IMG/VR virus record: IMGVR_UViG_3300047319_000574
Span: 1-56,110 of that record
Reading direction: 5' to 3' (one strand)
Source: a virus
Length of the DNA stretch: 56,110 bases
Part shown: in pieces, positions 1 through 7,034 of the stretch
Position numbering within the stretch: position 1 is the stretch's first letter
Layout of the letters: each line of letters starts with the position of its first letter
Position numbers and translations under genes: made by a program
The notes under the pieces: model-generated
Database searches by the model: none
Told to the model about the DNA's origin: nothing
Seen by the model: the letters and a program-made list of their open reading frames with translations, nothing else

Positions 1-127
1 CATGCTCTCCGATCCGAACATGACCGGCGCGAAGATCCGGCGTGAGTTCCTGAAGTTCGGCGAGGGCGTCGGCATCGACAACAAGGTCGTGTCGTTCACG
101 ATGCTCGTCGCCGGGCACCCCGACGTC
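1..127. repeat. 127-bp exact terminal repeat, left copy
   Basis: Identical to 55984-56110. A 127-base end overlap is what a de Bruijn assembler run with k=127 leaves on a circular or circularly permuted contig. It lies inside a coding region and the reading frame continues across the join, so it is best read as an assembly overlap and not as a biological terminal repeat. Confidence 0.95.
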
Positions 128-922
128 ATGGTGATCGACCGGGTGCAGACCCGGCAGCTGTGGGACGACGGCCGCTTCGCTGACCGCAACATCTACGACG
201 GCGTCAAGGTCAACAAGAAGGTCGTCACCGGCACGGCCCTGGCAAACCTGACCTACGGTGCGCGCGGCCTCCTGGTCTACGAGGCGATCGAGCGAGCCCT
301 CGGCGCAAAGATCCATGACATCTATGCCGCCGCCGGGCGTCCCCAGGACGCCAGCATTGGCCGCTATCACTGGGAGAGCTGGGTCGCCCACAGCCAGCAG
401 GAGGCTTCGCACGGCAGCCTATCGGCAGTCCTGGGGGCTGTCAGAGCACGGCAGTCGGGAAGCAATGCTCCGGCCATCTCGGCAGTGTCGGCGAAGGAGG
501 GTGAGTATGGCGGCTTCGCCTACGGCGCTCGATACGCGCGCGACGAGGACGGCATACCCTATTTCAGCTACACGACGCCGTCGGGGAACAGCTACGAGTT
601 CAGCGTCCCGGCGTGGCGCCAGTTCCTGGCGGACGTGAAAAAGCGTAAGGCTAAGGTTGTCCCCAAGGGTTTCAAGGTAACGGAGTCGGGCAATGCCCCG
701 TGGTACGAGCAAGCCGGAGTCAGCAAAGAAGCCCTCGACCGGCTCGCGGCCAGTCGGGCCGACCGCCAAGGGGCGGGAGCTGTTCGCGCGGCTGGGCAAG
801 ATCAAGTGGCCAGTGGATCTCACGGAGGAGCCGGAGACTGGCGAAACGACCCCATCATCCACCCCTCCGGAGCAGTCCTGACGCCTGTCGACCACGATCC
901 GTTTGCGAAGGTCAGTAAATGA
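1..922 (+). CDS. C-terminal part of the polyvalent protein that starts at 51620
   Basis: This open frame has no start of its own at the left edge. Bases 1-127 repeat 55984-56110, and the frame here is the same as the frame open from 51620, so this is the last ~306 codons of a protein of about 1761 residues. The segment contains a conserved-looking core with VVSFTMLVAGHPDV, LWDDGRFADRNIYDG and YHWESWVA. I remember similar blocks from large polyvalent proteins of phages and conjugative elements. The tail after residue ~240 of the segment is low complexity. It ends in an ATGA overlap with the DUF3309 gene. No enzymatic residue can be assigned with confidence. Confidence 0.9.
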   Translation, partial: MLSDPNMTGAKIRREFLKFGEGVGIDNKVVSFTMLVAGHPDVMVIDRVQTRQLWDDGRFADRNIYDGVKVNKKVVTGTALANLTYGARGLLVYEAIERALGAKIHDIYAAAGRPQDASIGRYHWESWVAHSQQEASHGSLSAVLGAVRARQSGSNAPAISAVSAKEGEYGGFAYGARYARDEDGIPYFSYTTPSGNSYEFSVPAWRQFLADVKKRKAKVVPKGFKVTESGNAPWYEQAGVSKEALDRLAASRADRQGAGAVRAAGQDQVASGSHGGAGDWRNDPIIHPSGAVLTPVDHDPFAKVSK

Positions 923-1074
923 CGACCATCCTCATCGTGATTCTCGTCCTCCTGCTACTCGGGGCCCTGCCAGCATGGCCCTACGCCGCCGGCTGGGGCT
1001 ATTACCCCTCCGGAGCGGTTGGGATCGTTCTGCTCATTCTGATCATCCTGCTGCTCACCGGGAGGATTGCGTGA
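919..1074 (+). CDS. DUF3309-family small membrane protein
   Basis: A 51-residue protein with a Leu/Ile/Val-rich N-terminal helix (residues 3-16), a central WPYAAGWGYYPSG motif and a second hydrophobic helix (residues 33-46) ending in GRI. The PxWPxxxxWGYxPSG pattern and length fit DUF3309, a family common in alphaproteobacterial chromosomes whose function is unknown. Its ATG overlaps the stop of the polyvalent gene (ATGA), and its stop overlaps the next GTG, so it is translated within the structural operon. It may have been taken from a host. A role in lysis or membrane modification is possible but not shown. Confidence 0.85.
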   Translation: MTTILIVILVLLLLGALPAWPYAAGWGYYPSGAVGIVLLILIILLLTGRIA

Positions 1075-1643
1075 GCATCGACGTCGTCGCCGAGCTGTAT
1101 GCGCTGCGCCCGCTGCACGGCGGCGCGATGTGGAACGAGATCACGCAGCTCGGCGAGCGCATTCGGGCGGAGCAGATGGCGCCAGAGACGGGCCTGGAGG
1201 ATGACGGCGTGGTGACGTTCGAGGACGTGGACGCGGAGCGCGACCGACGTAATAACCGTGGACAGCGGCTCACACTGAAGAGCGGCAAGATTGTCGATAT
1301 CGCCACGGCAACGAGGGCAGACTTCGACAATATCAATTTCAGCGCCGACACGGCTCTGACGCTGATCGCCAAGACCATCCCGGTGCTGAGAGCGACGATG
1401 GAGGCGATCTTGCCGGAGCCGACGGGGCCGGCTCCTAGCTACATGGAGTTCCGTGACTTTTACCGGGAGCCAGTCCAGGTCACCTACCACGAGATGGCGG
1501 AGATCGAGGTCCGCATCACCGACAACATCGTTGCGGTTAACAAGGCGGCGCACCTCTTGAAGGACATGGACCCGGACATCCCGGCTGACTACACCGACGA
1601 CAAATATTGGCCGACGATACCGCTGCCGCCAGAGAGGAGCTGA
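1071..1643 (+). CDS. Hypothetical protein with an N-terminal module shared with the next gene
   Basis: 190 residues; the GTG start at 1071 is fixed by a GTGA overlap with the DUF3309 gene. Residues 5-32 (AELYALRPLHGGAMWNEITQ and following) match the start of the next gene (DELYRLRSMGGGALYNELTE), so the two share an N-terminal module. The remaining ~155 residues are mixed alpha/beta and acidic, with no signal peptide. I recognise no family. Position between the polyvalent protein and the scaffold suggests a virion or assembly role. Confidence 0.8.
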   Translation: MSIDVVAELYALRPLHGGAMWNEITQLGERIRAEQMAPETGLEDDGVVTFEDVDAERDRRNNRGQRLTLKSGKIVDIATATRADFDNINFSADTALTLIAKTIPVLRATMEAILPEPTGPAPSYMEFRDFYREPVQVTYHEMAEIEVRITDNIVAVNKAAHLLKDMDPDIPADYTDDKYWPTIPLPPERS

Positions 1644-1646
1644 AGC

Positions 1647-2015
1647 ATGACCAACGAAGAGATCATCGATGAGCTTTACCGGCTCCGCTCGATGGGTGGC
1701 GGCGCGCTCTACAACGAGCTGACCGAGCTAGGTGAGCACATCAAGGCTGATGATCTGGCGACGGCGCCGAAGGGCCCTCCGGTCGTCCGGGACGTGCCCT
1801 ACGCCCAGGAGGAGGGCACCATGCTCACCTGCACGATGGGTAACTGGGAGAACGAACCGACGGCCTACGCCTACGCCTGGACCCGCGACGGGCTGCCTGC
1901 CGGCTCCGGGGCCTCGCATCTGGCATCCGCCGGCGTGTGGGCCTGCACGGTGACCGCGACCAACGCCAAGGGCTCGACGGCAGCGCCGCCGTCCAACGAG
2001 GTGACCGTCGAGTGA
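1647..2015 (+). CDS. Protein with shared N-terminal module and Ig-like domain
   Basis: 122 residues. Residues 1-32 resemble the N-terminus of the preceding protein. Residues ~45-122 look like an immunoglobulin-like beta sandwich: TCTMGNWENEP, then YAWTRDG, then GVWACTVTATNAKGS, i.e. Cys, central Trp and a C-terminal WxCTVTATN strand. Ig-like domains are frequent decorations on phage structural proteins and are thought to bind surface carbohydrate weakly. A shared anchor followed by a variable domain fits a virion accessory protein. The start has an AGAGGAGC Shine-Dalgarno 8 bases upstream. Confidence 0.8.
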   Translation: MTNEEIIDELYRLRSMGGGALYNELTELGEHIKADDLATAPKGPPVVRDVPYAQEEGTMLTCTMGNWENEPTAYAYAWTRDGLPAGSGASHLASAGVWACTVTATNAKGSTAAPPSNEVTVE

Positions 2016-2182
2016 AGAAGCGGCTGCGCAGGTTTAGGGATTTTGTCGGGCCGACCCCGAGCGCCATCCGGAGTGCGGCCGAGCGTCGGACAATGGCCTA
2101 CATGCACGCGGCGGCCCGACGGCGTCACATGAAGGAGTTGCACGAGGACATGGTGGCGCGGCAGCAGGCGGTGCGGCAGTGA
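2012..2182 (+). CDS. Small basic protein
   Basis: 56 residues from a GTG fixed by GTGA overlap with the Ig-like gene. Rich in Arg, Lys and His (KKRLRRF at the start; ARRRHMKELHEDM near the middle), probably one long amphipathic helix. Family unknown. A basic helix could contact DNA or an acidic partner such as the scaffold, but nothing shows this directly. Confidence 0.65.
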   Translation: MKKRLRRFRDFVGPTPSAIRSAAERRTMAYMHAAARRRHMKELHEDMVARQQAVRQ

Positions 2183-2343
2183 GGTATCTCACCCTGGTGG
2201 AGAGCGTCCGCCTCGCGCTCGACCGCAAGCGCCGGATGCGCCTGATCTACAAGTGGCGGCATGGCCTCCCGCACACTCACCAGCCGCGCCACCGCGATCG
2301 TGGCAAGCTCCAGTTCCTCGCTCACATGGGGATCATGGCATGA
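2179..2343 (+). CDS. Small basic protein
   Basis: 54 residues starting at a GTG that overlaps the previous stop (GTGA) and ending in an ATGA overlap with the next gene. Very basic (LDRKRRMRLIYKWRHG; HTHQPRHRDRGK). No family recognised. The overlaps on both sides are the main support that it is translated. Confidence 0.6.
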   Translation: MRYLTLVESVRLALDRKRRMRLIYKWRHGLPHTHQPRHRDRGKLQFLAHMGIMA

Positions 2344-2615
2344 CCGATGTCGTCCAGCTCAAGACCGCCTACACCAAGGAGCAGGCGGACGTCATCGCCG
2401 TCCTGGAGCACATGCTCGACATTGCCAAGGAGGGCAAGGTCAGCTCGGTCGCGGTGGCCTATGTGCGCGCCGATCGCATGTCGTGCTCGCATGCGTGGTC
2501 CTCGTCCTCGACGACGCCGGCCCTGGCTGGAGCGATCTCGGCCTTGCTGCTCCAGCTCCAGCTGCACTCAATGCAGCAGGCGCGGCATAATCCCGACGCG
2601 GACGGTGCGCCGTGA
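2340..2615 (+). CDS. Conserved phage hypothetical protein
   Basis: 91 residues. The pattern of an N-terminal helix, then MLDIAKEGKVSSVAVAYVR, an Arg/Asp turn, and a C-terminal PALAGAISALLLQLQ helix matches a small protein I recall from many proteobacterial phages (helix, regulatory-looking beta strands, then LxGAixxLxxxL). Its function is not established. The start is fixed by ATGA overlap, and the end by GTGA overlap with the next gene. Confidence 0.75.
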   Translation: MTDVVQLKTAYTKEQADVIAVLEHMLDIAKEGKVSSVAVAYVRADRMSCSHAWSSSSTTPALAGAISALLLQLQLHSMQQARHNPDADGAP

Positions 2616-2956
2616 CCGCCAAGCTCATCCGCGAGACGGCCAAGGAGCTGGCCGGCGCCTACTACGAGGAGAACGCGCGCTCCGAACGTTTCCGGCACTT
2701 CTGGCCGAACGTGAAGACCTTCATCGCGCGCAACTGGCCCTCTTTCGGCGAGCTGGCGATGACCATCCTCACCGACATGCTCCGGCGCAAGGAGAGCGAG
2801 GTGCCGGAGACGATGAAGGCCGCGATCTACGAGGCGCTCCAGGAGAACGCCCAGGAGGCCGCCAAGCGCCGGCCGGAGAAGGTGGGCCGGGGCCCGATGA
2901 TGCTGCGCCCCGACCAGCCAGGGACGATGGAGCAGCACCTGTTCTGGAGGAAGTGA
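2612..2956 (+). CDS. Hypothetical helical protein
   Basis: 114 residues, GTG start in a GTGA overlap. Almost all helical, with aromatic residues early (YYEENARSERFRHFWP) and a charged C-terminal half. No family recognised. Located three genes before the scaffold in the head operon. The stop TGA shares one base with the next ATG. Confidence 0.75.
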   Translation: MTAKLIRETAKELAGAYYEENARSERFRHFWPNVKTFIARNWPSFGELAMTILTDMLRRKESEVPETMKAAIYEALQENAQEAAKRRPEKVGRGPMMLRPDQPGTMEQHLFWRK

Positions 2957-3276
2957 TGGGCAACGCACTGGTCAAGGCCGAATTGAAGCGCACGCTGGCA
3001 TCCAAGGCCGGCGGAAAGGGCGGCAAGCTGTCGCCGCCGGCGCCGAGAGGTCGTCAGCAGGACGAGAGCGAGAACGTCAAGAAGGCGAAAGCCGCCGGCA
3101 ATGGCCTCGACGAGGAGCGCGGCGAGAAGGCCGCTGCCGCCCTCCGCACGCTCATGGAGAGTCAGCGCATCAGCTCGAACAAAGAACTCATGGCCGACGT
3201 CCATGCCCACGCCGCGGCGCACATGAAGAGCATCAGTGAGGTGCTCTCCGGCCCAGTAAAACGCAGGGGGAAGTGA
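2956..3276 (+). CDS. Hypothetical Lys/Ala-rich protein
   Basis: 106 residues. N-terminal half basic and low complexity (KAGGKGGKLSPPAPRGRQQ), C-terminal half helical (ALRTLMESQRISSNKELMAD...). Directly precedes the scaffold gene by one base, so probably cotranslated with it. No family recognised; perhaps an assembly partner. Confidence 0.75.
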   Translation: MGNALVKAELKRTLASKAGGKGGKLSPPAPRGRQQDESENVKKAKAAGNGLDEERGEKAAAALRTLMESQRISSNKELMADVHAHAAAHMKSISEVLSGPVKRRGK

Positions 3277-3277
3277 C

Positions 3278-4138
3278 ATGCCGCCGATTGATCCACTAGC
3301 CGACCTCAAGGCCGAGATCGCCGCCGAGGCCGCAGTCGCCGTACCCGCCGCTGAGGAAACAGCAGCCGAAGAGGCCAAGCTCGCCGAAGAGGAGGCGCAG
3401 GTCGCCGCCGAAGAGGTTGCCGCCGTCGCCGCCGAGCCTCCCGTCGAGGAGCCAGCCAAGCCGCCTGCGAAGAAGGGCAAGAAGACCGCCCCCTCCGACG
3501 AGGATCGGATGGTGCCGGCCTCACGGATGAACGAGTACGCGGTCCGCGTCAGGCAGCTGGAGAAGGACAAGGAGGAGCTTGAGAAGAAGCTCAACCCGCC
3601 GGCCGACCTCACGCCGCAGCAACGCACCGAGGCGCAGATCCGCGCTGAGACGCGCGCCCAGGTGAGGCTGGAGATCCAGCTAGAGGCATTCTCGGCCGAG
3701 GGCTCGGCGGCCTACACCCAGAAGGCCTTCGACGCCGCCTGCGACAAGATCGCCAAGTTGATCAACGGCCCGACCAACCTCGTCGCCCTGGCGATCGAGG
3801 CGACCGGGTCGCCCAAGGATGCCGCCAAAGCGATTTACGCGATCGGCTCGAACGACGCCCCGGAGATCGAGGCGTTTCTCAAGCTGTCTCCCATCCGGCA
3901 GGCGGCCCACCTCGCCAAGCTGGTCACGACCAGGAAGCGCGCCGCTGCCGAGGAGGAGGAGCCGGCGCCCAGGCCGCGCCGCCGGCAGGTCGAGGTCGAG
4001 GAGGAGGAGCTAGAGCCGCTCACGCCCCTCAACGGCACCAACGTCGTCAACGAGAGCCTGGGCGACGATGTGCCGATGGATGTGTGGGTCGAGCGCTTCG
4101 ACAAGCAGATCTTAAACAAGGGCAAGCTTGCTCACTAG
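3278..4138 (+). CDS. Putative capsid scaffolding protein
   Basis: 286 residues. Acidic Ala/Glu-rich N-terminus (residues 8-60), then VPASRMNEYAVRVRQLEKDK leading into a coiled coil (residues 85-105), a helical middle, and an acidic Pro/Arg/Glu segment before a short conserved-looking C-terminus. Low hydrophobicity, coiled coil and placement immediately upstream of the coat gene are typical of P22-like scaffolds, which line the procapsid interior and leave before DNA packaging. Assignment is by composition and position; no catalytic motif is expected. Confidence 0.75.
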   Translation: MPPIDPLADLKAEIAAEAAVAVPAAEETAAEEAKLAEEEAQVAAEEVAAVAAEPPVEEPAKPPAKKGKKTAPSDEDRMVPASRMNEYAVRVRQLEKDKEELEKKLNPPADLTPQQRTEAQIRAETRAQVRLEIQLEAFSAEGSAAYTQKAFDAACDKIAKLINGPTNLVALAIEATGSPKDAAKAIYAIGSNDAPEIEAFLKLSPIRQAAHLAKLVTTRKRAAAEEEEPAPRPRRRQVEVEEEELEPLTPLNGTNVVNESLGDDVPMDVWVERFDKQILNKGKLAH

Positions 4139-4322
4139 GCGGCGGGGGGCGTAAGCTCTCCGCCTCGCCCCCGGTGAGCGACATCACCGAGAGGCTCGTA
4201 AAATTCCCCGCAATCGAGCAGCGGGGCCGACCGGCAGGATTGCCGAGGAGCCCGTAAACCCTCCTGGCCTCGGGCACCGGAGTGAACCCTCACGTCTCAC
4301 TCTGTTCGGAGATTGACGCCGC
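4139..4322 (+). promoter_or_regulatory. Structured leader of the coat protein gene
   Basis: A 184-bp untranslated gap in an otherwise tightly packed operon. It can form several hairpins: GGGGGCG/CGCCCCC around 4145-4172, CCCCGC/GCGGGG around 4206-4226, and CGGCA/TGCCG just after. A TAAAAT at 4198-4203 could be a -10 element but has no good -35. The likely purpose is high, independent expression of the coat gene, by RNA stability or an internal promoter. Confidence 0.4.
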
Positions 4323-5540
4323 ATGGCCGGCAATCAGATCCTCACCATTTCTATGATCACGAGGGCTGCAGTAAGAATCTGGAAGAACACCAATTTTTTT
4401 ATCCAGAATGTCAATACGCAGTACGATGATCAGTTCGCGCGAGACGGGGCCAAGGTCGGCACCGCCCTCCGCATTAGACTTCCCAACGAATACACTGTTC
4501 GTCACGGTGCTGCGGCCCAGCCGCAGGATACCAATGAGCAGCAGATTGTCATGACGCTGTCCACCCAGGACGGTGTCGACGTCAGCTTCAGCTCGGTCGA
4601 GCGCACGATGCAGCTCGACGATTATGTCGAGCGGATCCTGGCGCCGAAGATTGCGTTCTTGACTGCCGATGTTGCCTACACCGTCATGGCAGGCCTGGAA
4701 GGGTCGGTCGCCAACTACGTCTCGAACGTCGATGGCTCCGGCGCGGTCATGTCGCCGACCCAGTTCACGGTGCTCCGCGCTCGCGCCGCACTGATGAACA
4801 ACTCGGCGCCTCCCGGTCAGCGCAAGCTCGTGTTCGCCCCCAACACCGGCGCTGGCATGGTCAGCACGCTATCTGGCTTGCTCAACCCGGCACCGGCGAT
4901 CACCCGCCAGTACATGGAGGGCACCATGTACGACGCGCTCGGCTTCCGCTGGTTCGAAGATCAAACCGTGATCCAGCACGTCACCGGGAGCTTCACTGCC
5001 GGCACGGTGGCGGGCGCCGGCCAGACCGGCGTCGCGACGGTCGTGACCAACGCGATCACCGGGACGCTCAACCAGGGTGATTTCATCACCTTCGCGGGCG
5101 TCAACGGCATCAACCGCCTGACCCGCCAGACGCTCGGCACGCTGAAGCAATTCGTCGTGACGGCGAACGTCCTCAACGGTGCGACGGCGGTGCCGATCTA
5201 CCCGGCATTGGTGGCCCCGGTGGGTGGCGTGCCGGTGCAGTACCAGACCGTGACGGCGAGCCCAGCAGCGGGCGCGGCGATCTCGCTCGTGAACCTCGCC
5301 AACGAGGTCTACGTCAAGAACCTCGCCTACCAGCCCGACGCATTTACTATGGCGACGGCCGACATGGAATTGCCGGAGGGTGTGTGGGAGCGCAGCCGGG
5401 CCGTCTTCGACGGCATCTCGATGCGCTCGATTCTCGCCTACAACCCGCAGACCGATCAGGCGATCGACAGGCTCGACGTCCTGTTCGGCTTCCTGGGGAC
5501 GCGCGGCGAGTGGGCCGTCGCAGTCGCCGACCGACCGTAG
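4323..5540 (+). CDS. Major capsid protein, P22 coat-like
   Basis: 405 residues, close to P22 gp5 (430). N-terminus ITRAAVRIWKNTNFFIQNVN followed by a beta-rich segment with QDGVDVSFSSVE, as in P22-coat family proteins (HK97 fold). Residues ~215-320 are Gly/Thr/Val-rich beta sequence, in the place where P22-type coats carry an inserted domain. C-terminus LDVLFGFLGTRGEWAVAVADRP is strand-rich. It follows the scaffold and precedes the gp4-like and gp10-like tail genes. Start has GGAG 11 bases upstream. Confidence 0.88.
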   Translation: MAGNQILTISMITRAAVRIWKNTNFFIQNVNTQYDDQFARDGAKVGTALRIRLPNEYTVRHGAAAQPQDTNEQQIVMTLSTQDGVDVSFSSVERTMQLDDYVERILAPKIAFLTADVAYTVMAGLEGSVANYVSNVDGSGAVMSPTQFTVLRARAALMNNSAPPGQRKLVFAPNTGAGMVSTLSGLLNPAPAITRQYMEGTMYDALGFRWFEDQTVIQHVTGSFTAGTVAGAGQTGVATVVTNAITGTLNQGDFITFAGVNGINRLTRQTLGTLKQFVVTANVLNGATAVPIYPALVAPVGGVPVQYQTVTASPAAGAAISLVNLANEVYVKNLAYQPDAFTMATADMELPEGVWERSRAVFDGISMRSILAYNPQTDQAIDRLDVLFGFLGTRGEWAVAVADRP

Positions 5541-5563
5541 TCGGACGGTTAATGGAGCGTAAT

Positions 5564-5587
5564 GGAGGCTCGGTTCGCCGGGCCTCC
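5564..5587 (+). promoter_or_regulatory. Stable UUCG hairpin after the coat gene
   Basis: GGAGGCTCGG, loop TTCG, CCGGGCCTCC: a ten-pair stem with one U-G wobble closed by a UUCG tetraloop, 24 bases after the coat stop and 24 bases before the next ATG. There is no U-run, so it is more likely a 3' stabiliser or partial attenuator than a full terminator. Confidence 0.7.
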
Positions 5588-5610
5588 GAACCCATGTCGA
5601 GGACCATCCG

Positions 5611-6315
5611 ATGCAATTGAATCTGCCCGAGGGCATGACGCCGCAGGCGATCATGGCCGCGCTTCAGTATCTCTCTCAGCAAGCCGCGCAGGCTGCCTAC
5701 AAGCGACCGTCCGGCGTCCTGCCGCAAAGCATGATCCGAGGGGTCAATCAGAACTACACTTACGAGTTCAAGCCATACCCCAAGGCCCTGACGCCGCCCG
5801 ACGTGATCGTCGCCGACGACAAGGAGGAGAAGGCCCTCCGGATCAAGTGGCGGACGCCGCTGCCGTGGGCGGTCAATGATCCGGAGCAGCGCGAATTTAT
5901 TGCGGAGTATTACCAGCTGCGTGAATATCCGCAGCGCATGACGCCGCCGCAGATCATCGTCATTGACGAGAGCCACGAGGCTGCGGTCACGGCGGCGTGG
6001 CGCGCGGAGTACGGCGAGGATGCCGTCAGGCTCTATCCCGCATGGTTCTTCCACGCCTCGCAGCCGCCCGCCCTGGTCGGCAGCGCCAAGGAGCTGGAGA
6101 AGCTCGGGGCCGGCTGGCACGACACGCCGGCCAAGGCCGTCGATGCCGCACGCGGGATCAAGCCCGCAGTGCCGGCGTCCGAGGAGCTGGAGCGCGCCAG
6201 CTTGATGAAGCTCGCCGGCGACCTCGACATCAAGGTCGACGAGCGCATGAAGACGCCACGCATCCGGCAGATGGTCGTCGCCGCCCAGGAGAAGATCGCC
6301 GAGCAGGTGATCTGA
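5611..6315 (+). CDS. Hypothetical head or tail-joining protein with internal repeat
   Basis: 234 residues between coat and the gp4-like adaptor. Two copies of a ~28-residue unit: residues ~53-82 (PYPKALTPPDVIVADDKEEK...W) and ~107-133 (EYPQRMTPPQIIVIDESHEA...W). The C-terminal part is helical (DLDIKVDERMKTPRIRQMV). No family recognised; the position suggests a head-completion or decoration role. Confidence 0.8.
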   Translation: MQLNLPEGMTPQAIMAALQYLSQQAAQAAYKRPSGVLPQSMIRGVNQNYTYEFKPYPKALTPPDVIVADDKEEKALRIKWRTPLPWAVNDPEQREFIAEYYQLREYPQRMTPPQIIVIDESHEAAVTAAWRAEYGEDAVRLYPAWFFHASQPPALVGSAKELEKLGAGWHDTPAKAVDAARGIKPAVPASEELERASLMKLAGDLDIKVDERMKTPRIRQMVVAAQEKIAEQVI

Positions 6316-6316
6316 C

Positions 6317-7033
6317 ATGCCGACCGCTCGGGACGTCTGCACTATGGCCCTGGAGGATGCAGGCCTCACCGGCCTGGGGCTGACCCCGAGCGCCCACGAT
6401 ATCAATCGGTGCTTCACGCGCCTCAAGGACATGCTCGACCAGTGGCAGCGCATGCGCTGGCTGATCTGGCATCTCGTGCCGACCGACATCCCGATGACCG
6501 GCGCACGCTCCTACACGGTCGGGCTCGGCGGGCAGTTCAACGTCGCCCGCCCCGATCGCCTGGAAGCCGCGCGGATCATGCAGAACAATCCGCCGGTCCC
6601 GGACCAAGTCGGCTGGCCGCTCGAAATTGTGCAGAGCATGGAGGCCTACAACAACATCCGCCTCCAGGATCTGGGCAGCCTCCCTCGGTACGTCTTCCTC
6701 GACACGGACTGGCCGCTCGCCAGGGTCTTTTTCTGGCCGCTGCCGTCGTCGGCCTATACTGGCAGGATCATCACCAAGCAGCAGTTCACGGCGCTCACCA
6801 ACCTCAGTGACGTGCTCGACTTTCCGCCCGAGTACAATCGGGCGATACGGTTCAATCTCCAGGACGAGCTGCTGTCGGCCTATAAGCTGCCGCCGGACGA
6901 GTTCCTCAGTGCTCGCGCGGCCGGCGCGCTCAACGTGATCAAGAACGCCAACGCCCAGATCCCGGTGCTCAAGCTCCCGGCCGAATTGGTTCGGAACGGC
7001 ATCTACAACGTCCTCACCGACAACACGATCTGA
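6317..7033 (+). CDS. P22 gp4-like tail accessory / head-to-tail adaptor
   Basis: 238 residues. Opens with PTARDVCTMALEDAGLTGLG, followed by DINRCFTRLKDMLDQWQRM and the W-rich turn RWLIWHLVPTDIP, the helical pattern of the P22 gp4 family (packaged DNA stabilisation). The family normally forms a dodecameric ring under the portal. The second half (YVFLDTDWPLARVFFWPLPS... then a helix-rich end) is longer than P22 gp4 (166 residues), a common feature in homologues. The next gene is the gp10-like hub, matching the usual order. Confidence 0.85.
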   Translation: MPTARDVCTMALEDAGLTGLGLTPSAHDINRCFTRLKDMLDQWQRMRWLIWHLVPTDIPMTGARSYTVGLGGQFNVARPDRLEAARIMQNNPPVPDQVGWPLEIVQSMEAYNNIRLQDLGSLPRYVFLDTDWPLARVFFWPLPSSAYTGRIITKQQFTALTNLSDVLDFPPEYNRAIRFNLQDELLSAYKLPPDEFLSARAAGALNVIKNANAQIPVLKLPAELVRNGIYNVLTDNTI

Positions 7034-7034
7034 G

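Noticed and set aside
1-127. Biological direct terminal repeat
   Set aside because: The length equals a common assembler k-mer (127) and the repeat lies inside a gene whose frame continues across the join, so an assembly overlap of a circular or permuted genome is the simpler reading.
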